A stretch of DNA of 64,000 nt from positions 209,288 through 273,287 of the forward strand of contig NZ_FORV01000006.1 of NCBI RefSeq assembly GCF_900114095.1. Direction: 5' to 3'. The notes under the pieces are model-generated. The model saw only the letters and a program-made list of their open reading frames with translations. It was not told the DNA's origin and searched no databases. Below are positions 35,044 to 42,068 of this stretch, piece after piece. Within the stretch, counting starts at the first letter, position 1; each line of letters begins with the position of its first letter. The stretch comes from Sphingomonas sp. NFR04. Its GTDB lineage: Bacteria > Pseudomonadota > Alphaproteobacteria > Sphingomonadales > Sphingomonadaceae. Made by a program: the position numbers and the translations under genes.

Positions 35044-36048
35044 TTAGGCCCGGCCGACCACGCTCTCCGGCAGGTCCTTGCCGAACACGCGCTGGTAATA
35101 TTCGGCCACCTGCGCCCGTTCCGCATCGTCGCACTTGTTGAGGAACGACAGGCGGAAGGCGAAGCCGATGTCGCCGAAGATCAGCGCGTTCTGCGCCCAG
35201 GTGATCACGGTGCGCGGGCTCATCACCGTCGAGATGTCGCCGTTGATGAAGCCGCGGCGGGTCAGCTCGGCCACGCGGACCATGTTCTCCACCGTCTCCT
35301 TGCCGCCCGGCTTGTCATATTCGCCGGACTTGGCGAGCACGATCCGCGCCTCGGTGGCGGCGGGCAGATAGTTGAGCGTGACGACGATGTTCCAGCGGTC
35401 CATCTGGCCCTGGTTGATCTGCTGCGTGCCGTGATACAGGCCGCTGGTGTCGCCCAGGCCCACCGTGTTGGCGGTGGCGAACAGGCGGAACCAGGGGCTC
35501 GGGCGGATCACCCGGTTCTGGTCGAGCAGGGTCAGCTTGCCCTCGGTCTCCAGCACGCGCTGGATGACGAACATCACGTCCGGGCGACCCGCATCATATT
35601 CGTCGAACACCAGGGCTGTCGGGGTCTGCAGCGCCCAGGGCAGCAGGCCTTCGCGAAATTCGGTAATCTGCTGGCCGTCCTTGAGCACGATCGCGTCGCG
35701 GCCGATCAGGTCGATGCGGCTGATATGCGCGTCGAGGTTGATGCGGATGCACGGCCAGTTGAGCCGCGCCGCCACCTGCTCGATGTGCGAGGATTTGCCG
35801 GTGCCGTGATAGCCCTGGATCATCACGCGGCGATTGTGCGCAAAGCCGGCCAGCACCGCGAGGGTGGTGTCCGGATCGAACACATAGGCGGGGTCCAGAT
35901 CGGGCACGCGCTCGTCCGCTTCGCTGAACGCGGGGACTTCCATGTCGATGTCGATCCCGAACAGGTCGCGCACCTTCACCATCTTGTCGGGCGCGTCGAG
36001 GATCGTGGTTTCCCGGCTGTCGGGCTGGGTGTTGGGGATGTCGGCCAT
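35044..36048 (-). CDS. cobS: Cobaltochelatase subunit CobS
   Basis: 334 residues. AAA+ ATPase: Walker A QGYHGTGKSSHIEQ, Walker B TALVFDEYDAGRPD, sensor LFATANTVGLGDTSG. Partner of CobT in ATP-dependent cobalt insertion. Start ATG (MADIPNT) has AAGGA 6 bp upstream; the open frame beyond it lies under the next gene. In many alphaproteobacteria cobS and cobT are adjacent and follow a J-domain gene; here all three are separated. Confidence 0.96.
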   Translation of the reverse strand: MADIPNTQPDSRETTILDAPDKMVKVRDLFGIDIDMEVPAFSEADERVPDLDPAYVFDPDTTLAVLAGFAHNRRVMIQGYHGTGKSSHIEQVAARLNWPCIRINLDAHISRIDLIGRDAIVLKDGQQITEFREGLLPWALQTPTALVFDEYDAGRPDVMFVIQRVLETEGKLTLLDQNRVIRPSPWFRLFATANTVGLGDTSGLYHGTQQINQGQMDRWNIVVTLNYLPAATEARIVLAKSGEYDKPGGKETVENMVRVAELTRRGFINGDISTVMSPRTVITWAQNALIFGDIGFAFRLSFLNKCDDAERAQVAEYYQRVFGKDLPESVVGRA

Positions 36049-36121
36049 ATCAAATCCTTCAGTCGCACCGGACCTAGTGGCTTGTTTGCCGCACTGCAAC
36101 CGCATGTCCAAAGGGGAGGGT

Positions 36122-36802
36122 TCAGGCGCCGATCTTGGGCGGCAGCAGGAACAGCGTGGCGAAGGCGGCTGCGCGGCCTTGGTCGCCTTCGACAACGAAC
36201 CTGCCCTCGGCGAGTGCCATGGGCAGCGGCATGACCCCGAACAATACCGGCAGGAAGTCATTGGGTTCGCCGACGAACACCGCTTCGGTGTCGGCGAGCG
36301 TGCCACGGTCGATCGCCAGCGCACCATCGTGCACGGTGACACGATAGGTCTCCTCGCCCAGTCGAAAGCCGATGCGGCCCGCCCAGCCCGCGGCCTTGTC
36401 CGGCAGCAGCAGCATGCGCAGCGCCAGCATCAGCGAGACGCGCGAGAAAGGGAGCGAGGGATCGTGCCGCGGCGAGCGTAGCGCCCAGCGGCCCATCGCC
36501 ATCACCACCGGCTCGGCCTCATATCCCCAGGGGGTGAGCGCATAGACCTGCACGCTCGCCGGCGGCGGCAGCTTCTCGCGCACGACGATCCCGTCTGCCT
36601 CCAGCCCCTGCAGCCGTTGGGTGAGCACATTGGCGCTGAGCCCCGGCAGCCCGGCGCGAATCTCGCCGAAGCGGCGCGGGCCGAGCAGCAATTCGCGGAT
36701 GATCAGCAGCGCCCAGCGCTCGCCGACGAACTCCAGCGCGAGCGCGGTGCCGCAGGCATCCTCATAGCGGCGCTTGGGGTTGGTTATATTTTCTAACTTC
36801 AC
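36122..36802 (-). CDS. HxlR-type regulator with C-terminal lipid-binding-like domain
   Basis: 226 residues, GTG start. HxlR winged helix in the N-terminal half (ACGTALALEFVGERWALLII, LPGLSANVLTQRLQGLEADG). The C-terminal 95 residues resemble an SCP2-like sterol carrier domain, seen in a subset of HxlR regulators and possibly sensing a hydrophobic ligand. Divergent from the VOC/GST cluster and probably its regulator. An inverted repeat GTTA-7-TAAC (36783-36797) covers its first codons. Confidence 0.87.
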   Translation of the reverse strand: MKLENITNPKRRYEDACGTALALEFVGERWALLIIRELLLGPRRFGEIRAGLPGLSANVLTQRLQGLEADGIVVREKLPPPASVQVYALTPWGYEAEPVVMAMGRWALRSPRHDPSLPFSRVSLMLALRMLLLPDKAAGWAGRIGFRLGEETYRVTVHDGALAIDRGTLADTEAVFVGEPNDFLPVLFGVMPLPMALAEGRFVVEGDQGRAAAFATLFLLPPKIGA

Positions 36803-36881
36803 GGTTGTGTTTTAGGATCAGGCGCGGCACGAATCAAGCAGCGCGCGACTCGAAGGCGCTGCACAAAGGGGAGAGACAGCG

Positions 36882-37313
36882 ATGCCGAACGCCGTGTTCG
36901 TGAACCTGCCGGTGGCCGATGTGCCGCTCGCGACCGCCTTCTACGAAGCGATCGGCTGCACCAGGAACGTGCAGTTCAGCGGGCCGACCGCGAGCGCGAT
37001 GGTGCTGTCGGAATCGCTCACCTTCATGCTGCTCCACCGCGACTTCTTCCAGACCTTCACGCCGCGCGCGGTTGCCGATGCGACCACGACGACCGAGGTG
37101 CTGATCGCACTGCCGCTCGACGATCGCACCGCGGTCGATGCGCTGGTCGAGAAAGCGGCGGCAGCGGGTGGCTCGGGCGACATCCGGCCGGTGCAGGACA
37201 TGGGGTTCATGTACGGCCGCACCTTCACCGATCCCGACGGCCATATCTTCGAGCCGTTCCACATGGACATGGCCGCCGCCGCCGAAGCGATGGCGCAGGC
37301 GGAGCCGGCCTGA
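36882..37313 (+). CDS. VOC family protein (glyoxalase-like)
   Basis: 143 residues, single vicinal-oxygen-chelate unit of two beta-alpha-beta-beta-beta modules; metal-ligand candidates in DPDGHIFEPFHMD. Related to lactoylglutathione-lyase-like proteins of unknown substrate. AAGGGGAGAGA lies upstream. First gene of a co-directional set up to 39905. Confidence 0.87.
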   Translation: MPNAVFVNLPVADVPLATAFYEAIGCTRNVQFSGPTASAMVLSESLTFMLLHRDFFQTFTPRAVADATTTTEVLIALPLDDRTAVDALVEKAAAAGGSGDIRPVQDMGFMYGRTFTDPDGHIFEPFHMDMAAAAEAMAQAEPA

Positions 37314-37316
37314 GCC

Positions 37317-37799
37317 ATGGCGCAGAAGATCGTCCCCTGCCTGTGGTTCGACGGCGCCGCCGAGGAGGCAGCGCGCTTCTACGTTTCGCTGCTGCCGGAT
37401 AGCCGGATCGACAAGGTGGTCCGCGCGCCCGCAGCCTATCCCGCCGGAGAGGCGGACGCGGTGCTGGTGGTGGAGTTCACGCTGGCGGGCCTGCGCTACA
37501 TCGCGCTCAATGGCGGCCCGCAGGCGCGGTTCAATGATTCCGTCTCGTTCCAGATCCACACCGAGGACCAGGCCGAAACCGATCGGCTGTGGGATGCGAT
37601 CACCGCCCATGGCGGGGCCGAGCGCGACTGCAGCTGGTGCGAGGATCGCTGGGGGCTGCGCTGGCAGATCGTGCCGCGCCGGCTGGGCGAGCTGATGGCC
37701 GATTCCGACCGGGCACGCGCCGCCCGCGCGATGCAGGCAATGATGACGATGCGCAAGATCGACATCGCCGCCCTCGAGGCGGCCGCCGAGCCGGCTTGA
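37317..37799 (+). CDS. VOC family protein, PhnB/3-demethylubiquinone methyltransferase-like
   Basis: 160 residues. KIVPCLWFDGAAEEAARFY and WCEDRWGLRWQIVPRRL are typical of the PhnB-like VOC group. Despite the family label there is no methyltransferase motif. 3 bp after the previous gene, so cotranscribed. Confidence 0.88.
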   Translation: MAQKIVPCLWFDGAAEEAARFYVSLLPDSRIDKVVRAPAAYPAGEADAVLVVEFTLAGLRYIALNGGPQARFNDSVSFQIHTEDQAETDRLWDAITAHGGAERDCSWCEDRWGLRWQIVPRRLGELMADSDRARAARAMQAMMTMRKIDIAALEAAAEPA

Positions 37800-37818
37800 G
37801 CCAAAGAGGAGATCGACC

Positions 37819-38049
37819 ATGTCGTTCCAGGCCTATCTCGACAATATCCAGGCCAAGACCGGCCGCAGCCCTGACGATTTCCGCAGCTACGCCGCCGAGA
37901 AGGGCTGGGCCGATGCTTCCGGCTTGCGCGCAGGCGTGAAGGCTGGGGCGATCGTCGCCGATCTCAAGGAACAGTTCGGACTGGGGCACGGCCACGCGAT
38001 GGCGATCGTCGCGTTGCTCAAGGGTGCCAAGCGCGAAGGCGATGCCTGA
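37819..38049 (+). CDS. DUF4287 family small protein
   Basis: 76 residues, resembling DUF4287: SFQAYLDNIQAKTGRSPDDF at the N-terminus and LKEQFGLGHGHAMAIVALLK at the C-terminus. Function unknown. AAAGAGGAG precedes the ATG. It commonly co-occurs with VOC and DUF1428 genes. Confidence 0.85.
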   Translation: MSFQAYLDNIQAKTGRSPDDFRSYAAEKGWADASGLRAGVKAGAIVADLKEQFGLGHGHAMAIVALLKGAKREGDA

Positions 38050-38067
38050 ACCGGAGGAGAGGATAGC

Positions 38068-38739
38068 ATGCCTGTGGTTTCCGAAAGCCCGATCGAGATC
38101 GTCACCCTGGACTGGGTGCCGGACTTTGCGCGTGGCTATGTCCGCGACTTCCGCGTCCGTTGGGCGCTGGAGGAGGCCGGGATCGGCTATCGCACCGATC
38201 CGATCAGCACGGTGGACCGGCCGGCGGCCTATTTCGCCGAACAGCCCTTCGGCCAAGTGCCCGCCTATCGCGAGGGGGATGTGCGGATGTTCGAATCGGG
38301 CGCGATCGTGCTGCACATCGCCGAGCGCTCCGAAGAGCTGCTGCCGCGCGATCCGGTTGGCCGGGCGCGGGCGCTCAGCTGGACGGTCGCGGCACTCAAC
38401 AGCGTCGAGCCGATGCTGATGGAGCTCGCCACGGTCGACAGGTTCGCGCAAGGCGAAGAATGGGCGCGGCTGCGCCGGCCCAGCCTGGTCGCGGATGTCG
38501 ACAAGCGGCTCGGCCACCTTGCCGCGGCCCTGGGCGACCGCGACTATCTGGAGGGCCGCTTCACCGCTGGGGACTTGCTGATGGCCTCGGCACTGCGGAT
38601 GCTCGACCATACGGACATGCTGGCCGCGCATCCGGCGCTGGCGGCCTATCAGCGGCGCTGTCTCGCACGCCCGGCTTTCGGTGCAGCGATCGCGGCGCAG
38701 CTCGAGGACCTGCGGGCCGAGATGCCCGTACCAGCCTGA
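38068..38739 (+). CDS. Glutathione S-transferase family protein
   Basis: 223 residues. N-terminal thioredoxin-like domain (with PFGQVPAYREGDVRMFESGAI, the cis-Pro and GSH gamma-Glu contacts) and a helical C-terminal domain (FTAGDLLMASALRMLDH). Probably conjugates or reduces electrophiles with GSH. Fits a detoxification role with the neighbouring VOC genes. Confidence 0.92.
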   Translation: MPVVSESPIEIVTLDWVPDFARGYVRDFRVRWALEEAGIGYRTDPISTVDRPAAYFAEQPFGQVPAYREGDVRMFESGAIVLHIAERSEELLPRDPVGRARALSWTVAALNSVEPMLMELATVDRFAQGEEWARLRRPSLVADVDKRLGHLAAALGDRDYLEGRFTAGDLLMASALRMLDHTDMLAAHPALAAYQRRCLARPAFGAAIAAQLEDLRAEMPVPA

Positions 38740-38751
38740 GGGAGCACGACC

Positions 38752-39108
38752 ATGGCCTATCTCGACGGATATGTGATCCCGGTGCCCGAGGCGAAGAAGG
38801 AAGAATATCGCGCGCTGTCGGAAGTGACGGCCGAGCTGTTCCTCAAGTTCGGCGCGACGCGGGTGATGGAGACGTGGAGCGAGGACGTGCCGCACGGCAC
38901 CGCCACCGATTTCTACCGCGCGACGCTGGCCGAGGAGGGCGAGGCGGTGGTCTTCGCCTGGGTGCTGTGGCCCGACAAGCCGACGCGGGATGCCGGCTGG
39001 GGCAAGCTGATGGAAGCGCCCGAAATGCAGGGGCGGACGATGCCGTTCGACGGCAAGCGCATGTTCTGGGGCGGATTCGAGCCGATCGTCGATCGCGGCG
39101 ACGGCTGA
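38752..39108 (+). CDS. DUF1428 family protein
   Basis: 118 residues, DUF1428 (YbaA-like): YLDGYVIPVPEAKKEEYR start and MPFDGKRMFWGGFEPIVD end. Ferredoxin-like fold of unknown role. GGGAGCACGACC precedes the ATG. Confidence 0.9.
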   Translation: MAYLDGYVIPVPEAKKEEYRALSEVTAELFLKFGATRVMETWSEDVPHGTATDFYRATLAEEGEAVVFAWVLWPDKPTRDAGWGKLMEAPEMQGRTMPFDGKRMFWGGFEPIVDRGDG

Positions 39109-39125
39109 CGGCAGGGGAGAGCAAC

Positions 39126-39905
39126 ATGACCAATCGGCAGGGGGAAATCATCTGGTACGAACTGATGACGCGCGATGCGGACAAGGCTGCGGCCTTTTAC
39201 GGCGCGGTGGTCGGCTGGGAGGTCGGCGCGGCGCCGCCCGGCGGGCTTGATTATCGCATGATCGTGGCGCCGGACGGCAATGCCGGCGGCATGCTGCAGC
39301 TCGACCCGGCGATGCTATCGGCGGGGGCGAGCCCCGGCTGGCTCGCCTATTTCGGGGTCGACGATGTCGATGCGAGCGTGGCGGCGATCGTCGCGGAGGG
39401 CGGCAAGGTGCTGGTGCCGGCCCGGGATGCGGCCGGGGTCGGCCGGATTGCGATGGTCACCGATCCGCAGGGCATTCCCTTCTACGTGATGCGCGGCGCG
39501 ACCGAGGGTGCGACCAGTACCGTCTACCAGCGGCGCGGGCTCGGCCATGTCGGCTGGAACGAGCTGCATGCGCCCGATGCCGAGGCGGCGCTGGGCTTCT
39601 ACCATCGCCAGTTCGGCCTTACCCGTATGGGCGGCATGCCGATGGGCGCGCTGGGCGAGTACAGTTTCATCGGCCATGATGGCGGCGAGCCGATCGGCGC
39701 GATCATGCCGCGTATGGCGGAGGGCCCGACCGGTTGGGGCTTTTACATCCGGGTGGACGATGTCGATGCGGCCAAGGGCCGGATCGAGGCGGCGGGCGGG
39801 ACGGTGGTCAACGGGCCGATGGACGTACCGGGCGGCGAGCGCGTCGTGCAGGGGCTGGATGCGGACGGGGCGTTGTTCGGGCTGGTGAGCGGGGTCGAAG
39901 CATAG
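39126..39905 (+). CDS. Two-domain VOC family protein
   Basis: 259 residues with two VOC units (about 8-120 and 137-255), each beginning WYELMT / WNELHA, the pattern of glyoxalase-like proteins annotated near hydroxylase genes. Start at MTNRQGEI after GGGGAGAGCAAC. Its last 160 bp are also open on the opposite strand as the tail of the DUF559 gene. Confidence 0.9.
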   Translation: MTNRQGEIIWYELMTRDADKAAAFYGAVVGWEVGAAPPGGLDYRMIVAPDGNAGGMLQLDPAMLSAGASPGWLAYFGVDDVDASVAAIVAEGGKVLVPARDAAGVGRIAMVTDPQGIPFYVMRGATEGATSTVYQRRGLGHVGWNELHAPDAEAALGFYHRQFGLTRMGGMPMGALGEYSFIGHDGGEPIGAIMPRMAEGPTGWGFYIRVDDVDAAKGRIEAAGGTVVNGPMDVPGGERVVQGLDADGALFGLVSGVEA

Positions 39906-40258
39906 CGGCTGCGTGCCGTTTCCAGGATGTGGCGGAGGGCGCCGTCGAGATTGTGGAGCAGGGCGTCGGCGGGGATGCGGAGCGTGGTGATGCCGTTGGC
40001 CGCGAGCCAGGCGTCACGGCGGGCATCGTGTTCCGGCCGGTCGCCATGGGCGTGGCCGGCGCCGTCCAGTTCGATCGCGAGGCGGGCGCGGGCGCAGTAG
40101 AAATCGAGGACATAGGGGCCGGCCTGGTGCCGTCGGCGGAAGTGGAGGCCTTCGGGGTCGCCGCGGAGGTGGCGCCAGAGGCGGCGCTCAGCGGGCGACA
40201 TCTCGCGGCGGAGCTTGCGGGCGAGGCTGCGGGTCCGCGGGGTTCCACGAAGGCGCAT
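39743..40258 (-). CDS. DUF559 endonuclease-like protein
   Basis: 171 residues. The N-terminal 118 match DUF559 (vsr-like PD-(D/E)XK): RKLRREMSPAERRLWRHLR, FRRRHQAGPYVLDFYCA, LAIELDGAGHAHG. The domain should end near base 39905, exactly where the convergent VOC gene stops; the remaining 53 residues (STPLTSPNNAPSAS...) are antisense to that gene and look like read-through after loss of a stop. A family C repeat lies just upstream. Confidence 0.85.
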   Translation of the reverse strand: MRLRGTPRTRSLARKLRREMSPAERRLWRHLRGDPEGLHFRRRHQAGPYVLDFYCARARLAIELDGAGHAHGDRPEHDARRDAWLAANGITTLRIPADALLHNLDGALRHILETARSRYASTPLTSPNNAPSASSPCTTRSPPGTSIGPLTTVPPAASIRPLAASTSSTRM

Positions 40259-40338
40259 TTCGGCGACTCCATCCGTTTAGATGGGGTGGAGGATGCCGCA
40301 TTTTTCGGAACGAATAAAGAACAAAGTTCGCGGCTGGC

Positions 40339-40480
40339 CCCCTCCACCACCGCTCTCGGCGGCGGTCCCCCTCCCCCGGAGCTGCGCTCCGAGGGAGGAA
40401 ACGGCTCAAGGGAAGTGTTTCCTCCACCGCAAAGCGGGGGAGGGGGACCGCGCCGCGCCAGCGGCGTGGTGGAGGGGGCT
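40339..40480. repeat. Palindromic repeat, family C copy 2
   Basis: CCCCTCCACCAC at the left, GTGGTGGAGGGGG at the right, inner GCGGTCCCCCTCCCC / GGGGGAGGGGGACCGC, and internal GGAGCTGCGCTCC hairpin. Related in design to 13818-14000. Confidence 0.8.
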
Positions 40481-40497
40481 TCCCCGCGCCTCGAAAC

Positions 40498-41109
40498 TCA
40501 AGCGAAGGCGGCCGACCCCTTCAACTGCTGATACGCCGTGATCACCCGCTGCAGCCGCGCCTCATGGCTGCGGTCGCCGCCATTGCGGTCCGGATGGTAT
40601 TTCCGCACCAGCTCCGAATAGCGCTTGCGCAGCGCCGTGCGATCGCAGTCGATCTCCAGGTCCAGCACCTTCAGCGCATCGCGGTCCGCGCCGGAGAGCG
40701 GCCGCCCGTCCTTGCGCTCGCCGCGATCCTTCATCCGATCGCGGAAGCGCGCGCCGATCGCGTCGAGCGGATCGGCGAAATCAGCCCAGCGCGGCGGCAC
40801 GTCGGGGTTGGCGCTGAACGCGCGCGTCTCGCGTTCCCAGCCGGCGATCGGGCGCTGCGCCTCGTGGATCTCGTCGGGGCTCATGCCCGAGAAGAAGTTG
40901 TAGCCCGAGTTGAACGCGCGGACATGGTCGAGGCACAGCCAGCGGAATTGCGGCGGGCCGTCGAAGCCGCTGCGCGCGCCTTCCAGCGGCGGCGCGCGGA
41001 ACTCGCCGGCGGCGGTGCAGCCCGGCTCTGCGCACAATCTTCCCTCCGCTTCCATGCGACCATGGAAACGGGCATTCGGACGATCCTTTTTCGGCGGACG
41101 GCTAGCCAC
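40498..41109 (-). CDS. J-domain (DnaJ-like) molecular chaperone
   Basis: 203 residues, GTG start with GAGGGAG upstream. A C-terminal J domain (about 143-200) holds the HPD triad in VRKYHPDRNGGDRS. The N-terminal part has two cysteine pairs (CAEPGC, WLCLDH) that might bind metal. Alphaproteobacterial J proteins of this build often sit beside bolA and cobS. It should stimulate DnaK ATPase. 35 bp from the divergent bolA. Confidence 0.93.
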   Translation of the reverse strand: MASRPPKKDRPNARFHGRMEAEGRLCAEPGCTAAGEFRAPPLEGARSGFDGPPQFRWLCLDHVRAFNSGYNFFSGMSPDEIHEAQRPIAGWERETRAFSANPDVPPRWADFADPLDAIGARFRDRMKDRGERKDGRPLSGADRDALKVLDLEIDCDRTALRKRYSELVRKYHPDRNGGDRSHEARLQRVITAYQQLKGSAAFA

Positions 41110-41144
41110 GCGACTCCCTCGAACAAACCGCCTATATAGGCGCG

Positions 41145-41429
41145 ATGACCGACCTCGCTACCGGCCCCCTGGCCGATCTTATCGCCGATCGCCTGCGCAC
41201 CGCGCTCGCCCCCTCCCAGCTCCATGTCAGCAACGACAGCGCCCAGCATCGCGGGCATCTGGGCGATGACGGCACGGGCGAAAGCCACTTCACCGTCACC
41301 ATCGAGAGCCCGGAGTTTGCCGGGCTCAACCGCGTCGCTCGCCAGCGCAAGGTCAATCACGCCCTCGCCGACCTGCTCGCCACGCGTATCCACGCGCTGG
41401 CGATCAAGGCGACCGCGCCCGGCGAATGA
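41145..41429 (+). CDS. BolA family protein
   Basis: 94 residues. SQLHVSNDSAQHRGHLGDDGTGESHFTVTI and FAGLNRVARQRKVNHALADLL are typical, with the His that helps bind a [2Fe-2S] cluster with monothiol glutaredoxins. It overlaps the NUDIX gene by 4 bp. Likely part of iron-sulfur handling and stress response. Confidence 0.95.
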   Translation: MTDLATGPLADLIADRLRTALAPSQLHVSNDSAQHRGHLGDDGTGESHFTVTIESPEFAGLNRVARQRKVNHALADLLATRIHALAIKATAPGE

Positions 41430-41866
41430 GCACGCGCATCGCGCGCCCGGCGGCGCGGATCCTGCTGCTGGATGGCGCAGGGCGGGTGCTGCTGTTCCGC
41501 TTCGATCCCGGCGACCGGCCGCCCTTCTGGTGCACCCCGGGCGGCGCGGTCGATACGGGCGAGAGCTATGAAGCGGCCGCGCGGCGCGAGCTGTGGGAAG
41601 AGACCGGCATCCGCGCCGATCCCGGCCCGGAGGTGGCGCAGCGGGTCGTCGAGTTCGTGACGATCGAAGGCGTGCCTGTGTGGGCGGACGAGCGCTATTT
41701 CCTGGTTCGCACCGAGGTGGAGGCGATCGAGACCGGGGGCCACACGGCGCTGGAGCAGCGCGTGATGCGCGGCTGGCGCTGGTTCACGCGGGACGAGGTC
41801 GCCGCGCATGACGAGCCGATCTTCCCGGAGGACCTGCTCGAGATGCTTGCGGCGCTCGAAGGCTAG
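41426..41866 (+). CDS. NUDIX hydrolase
   Basis: 146 residues. Complete Nudix box GGAVDTGESYEAAARRELWEETGI. Hydrolyses a nucleoside diphosphate linked to another moiety; substrate not predictable. ATGA overlap with bolA. Confidence 0.94.
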   Translation: MSTRIARPAARILLLDGAGRVLLFRFDPGDRPPFWCTPGGAVDTGESYEAAARRELWEETGIRADPGPEVAQRVVEFVTIEGVPVWADERYFLVRTEVEAIETGGHTALEQRVMRGWRWFTRDEVAAHDEPIFPEDLLEMLAALEG

Positions 41867-41884
41867 CGCCTTCTTCTTCTATTC

Positions 41885-42042
41885 GCCCCTCCCGACTGCG
41901 GGAGGGGCAGGGGGAGGGTGTGTGCTGGAAGCGAGGGCCGCGGGCGAAGGAGAGGGCCGCGCTGCGTCAGCTCCTCTTCGGCGGATCGCCCGCTACCCTT
42001 ACTCACCCTCCCCCTAACCCCTCCCGCAAGCGGGAGGGGGAT
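41885..42042. repeat. Palindromic repeat, family D
   Basis: GCCCCTCCCGACTGCGGGAG at left and CTCCCGCAAGCGGGAGGGGG at right, with AGGGGGAGGGTG / CACCCTCCCCCT inside; about 158 bp, between the convergent NUDIX and glutamate dehydrogenase genes. Confidence 0.83.
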
Positions 42043-42068
42043 TTGAGGTAGTGGAGGATTTTACAGCC

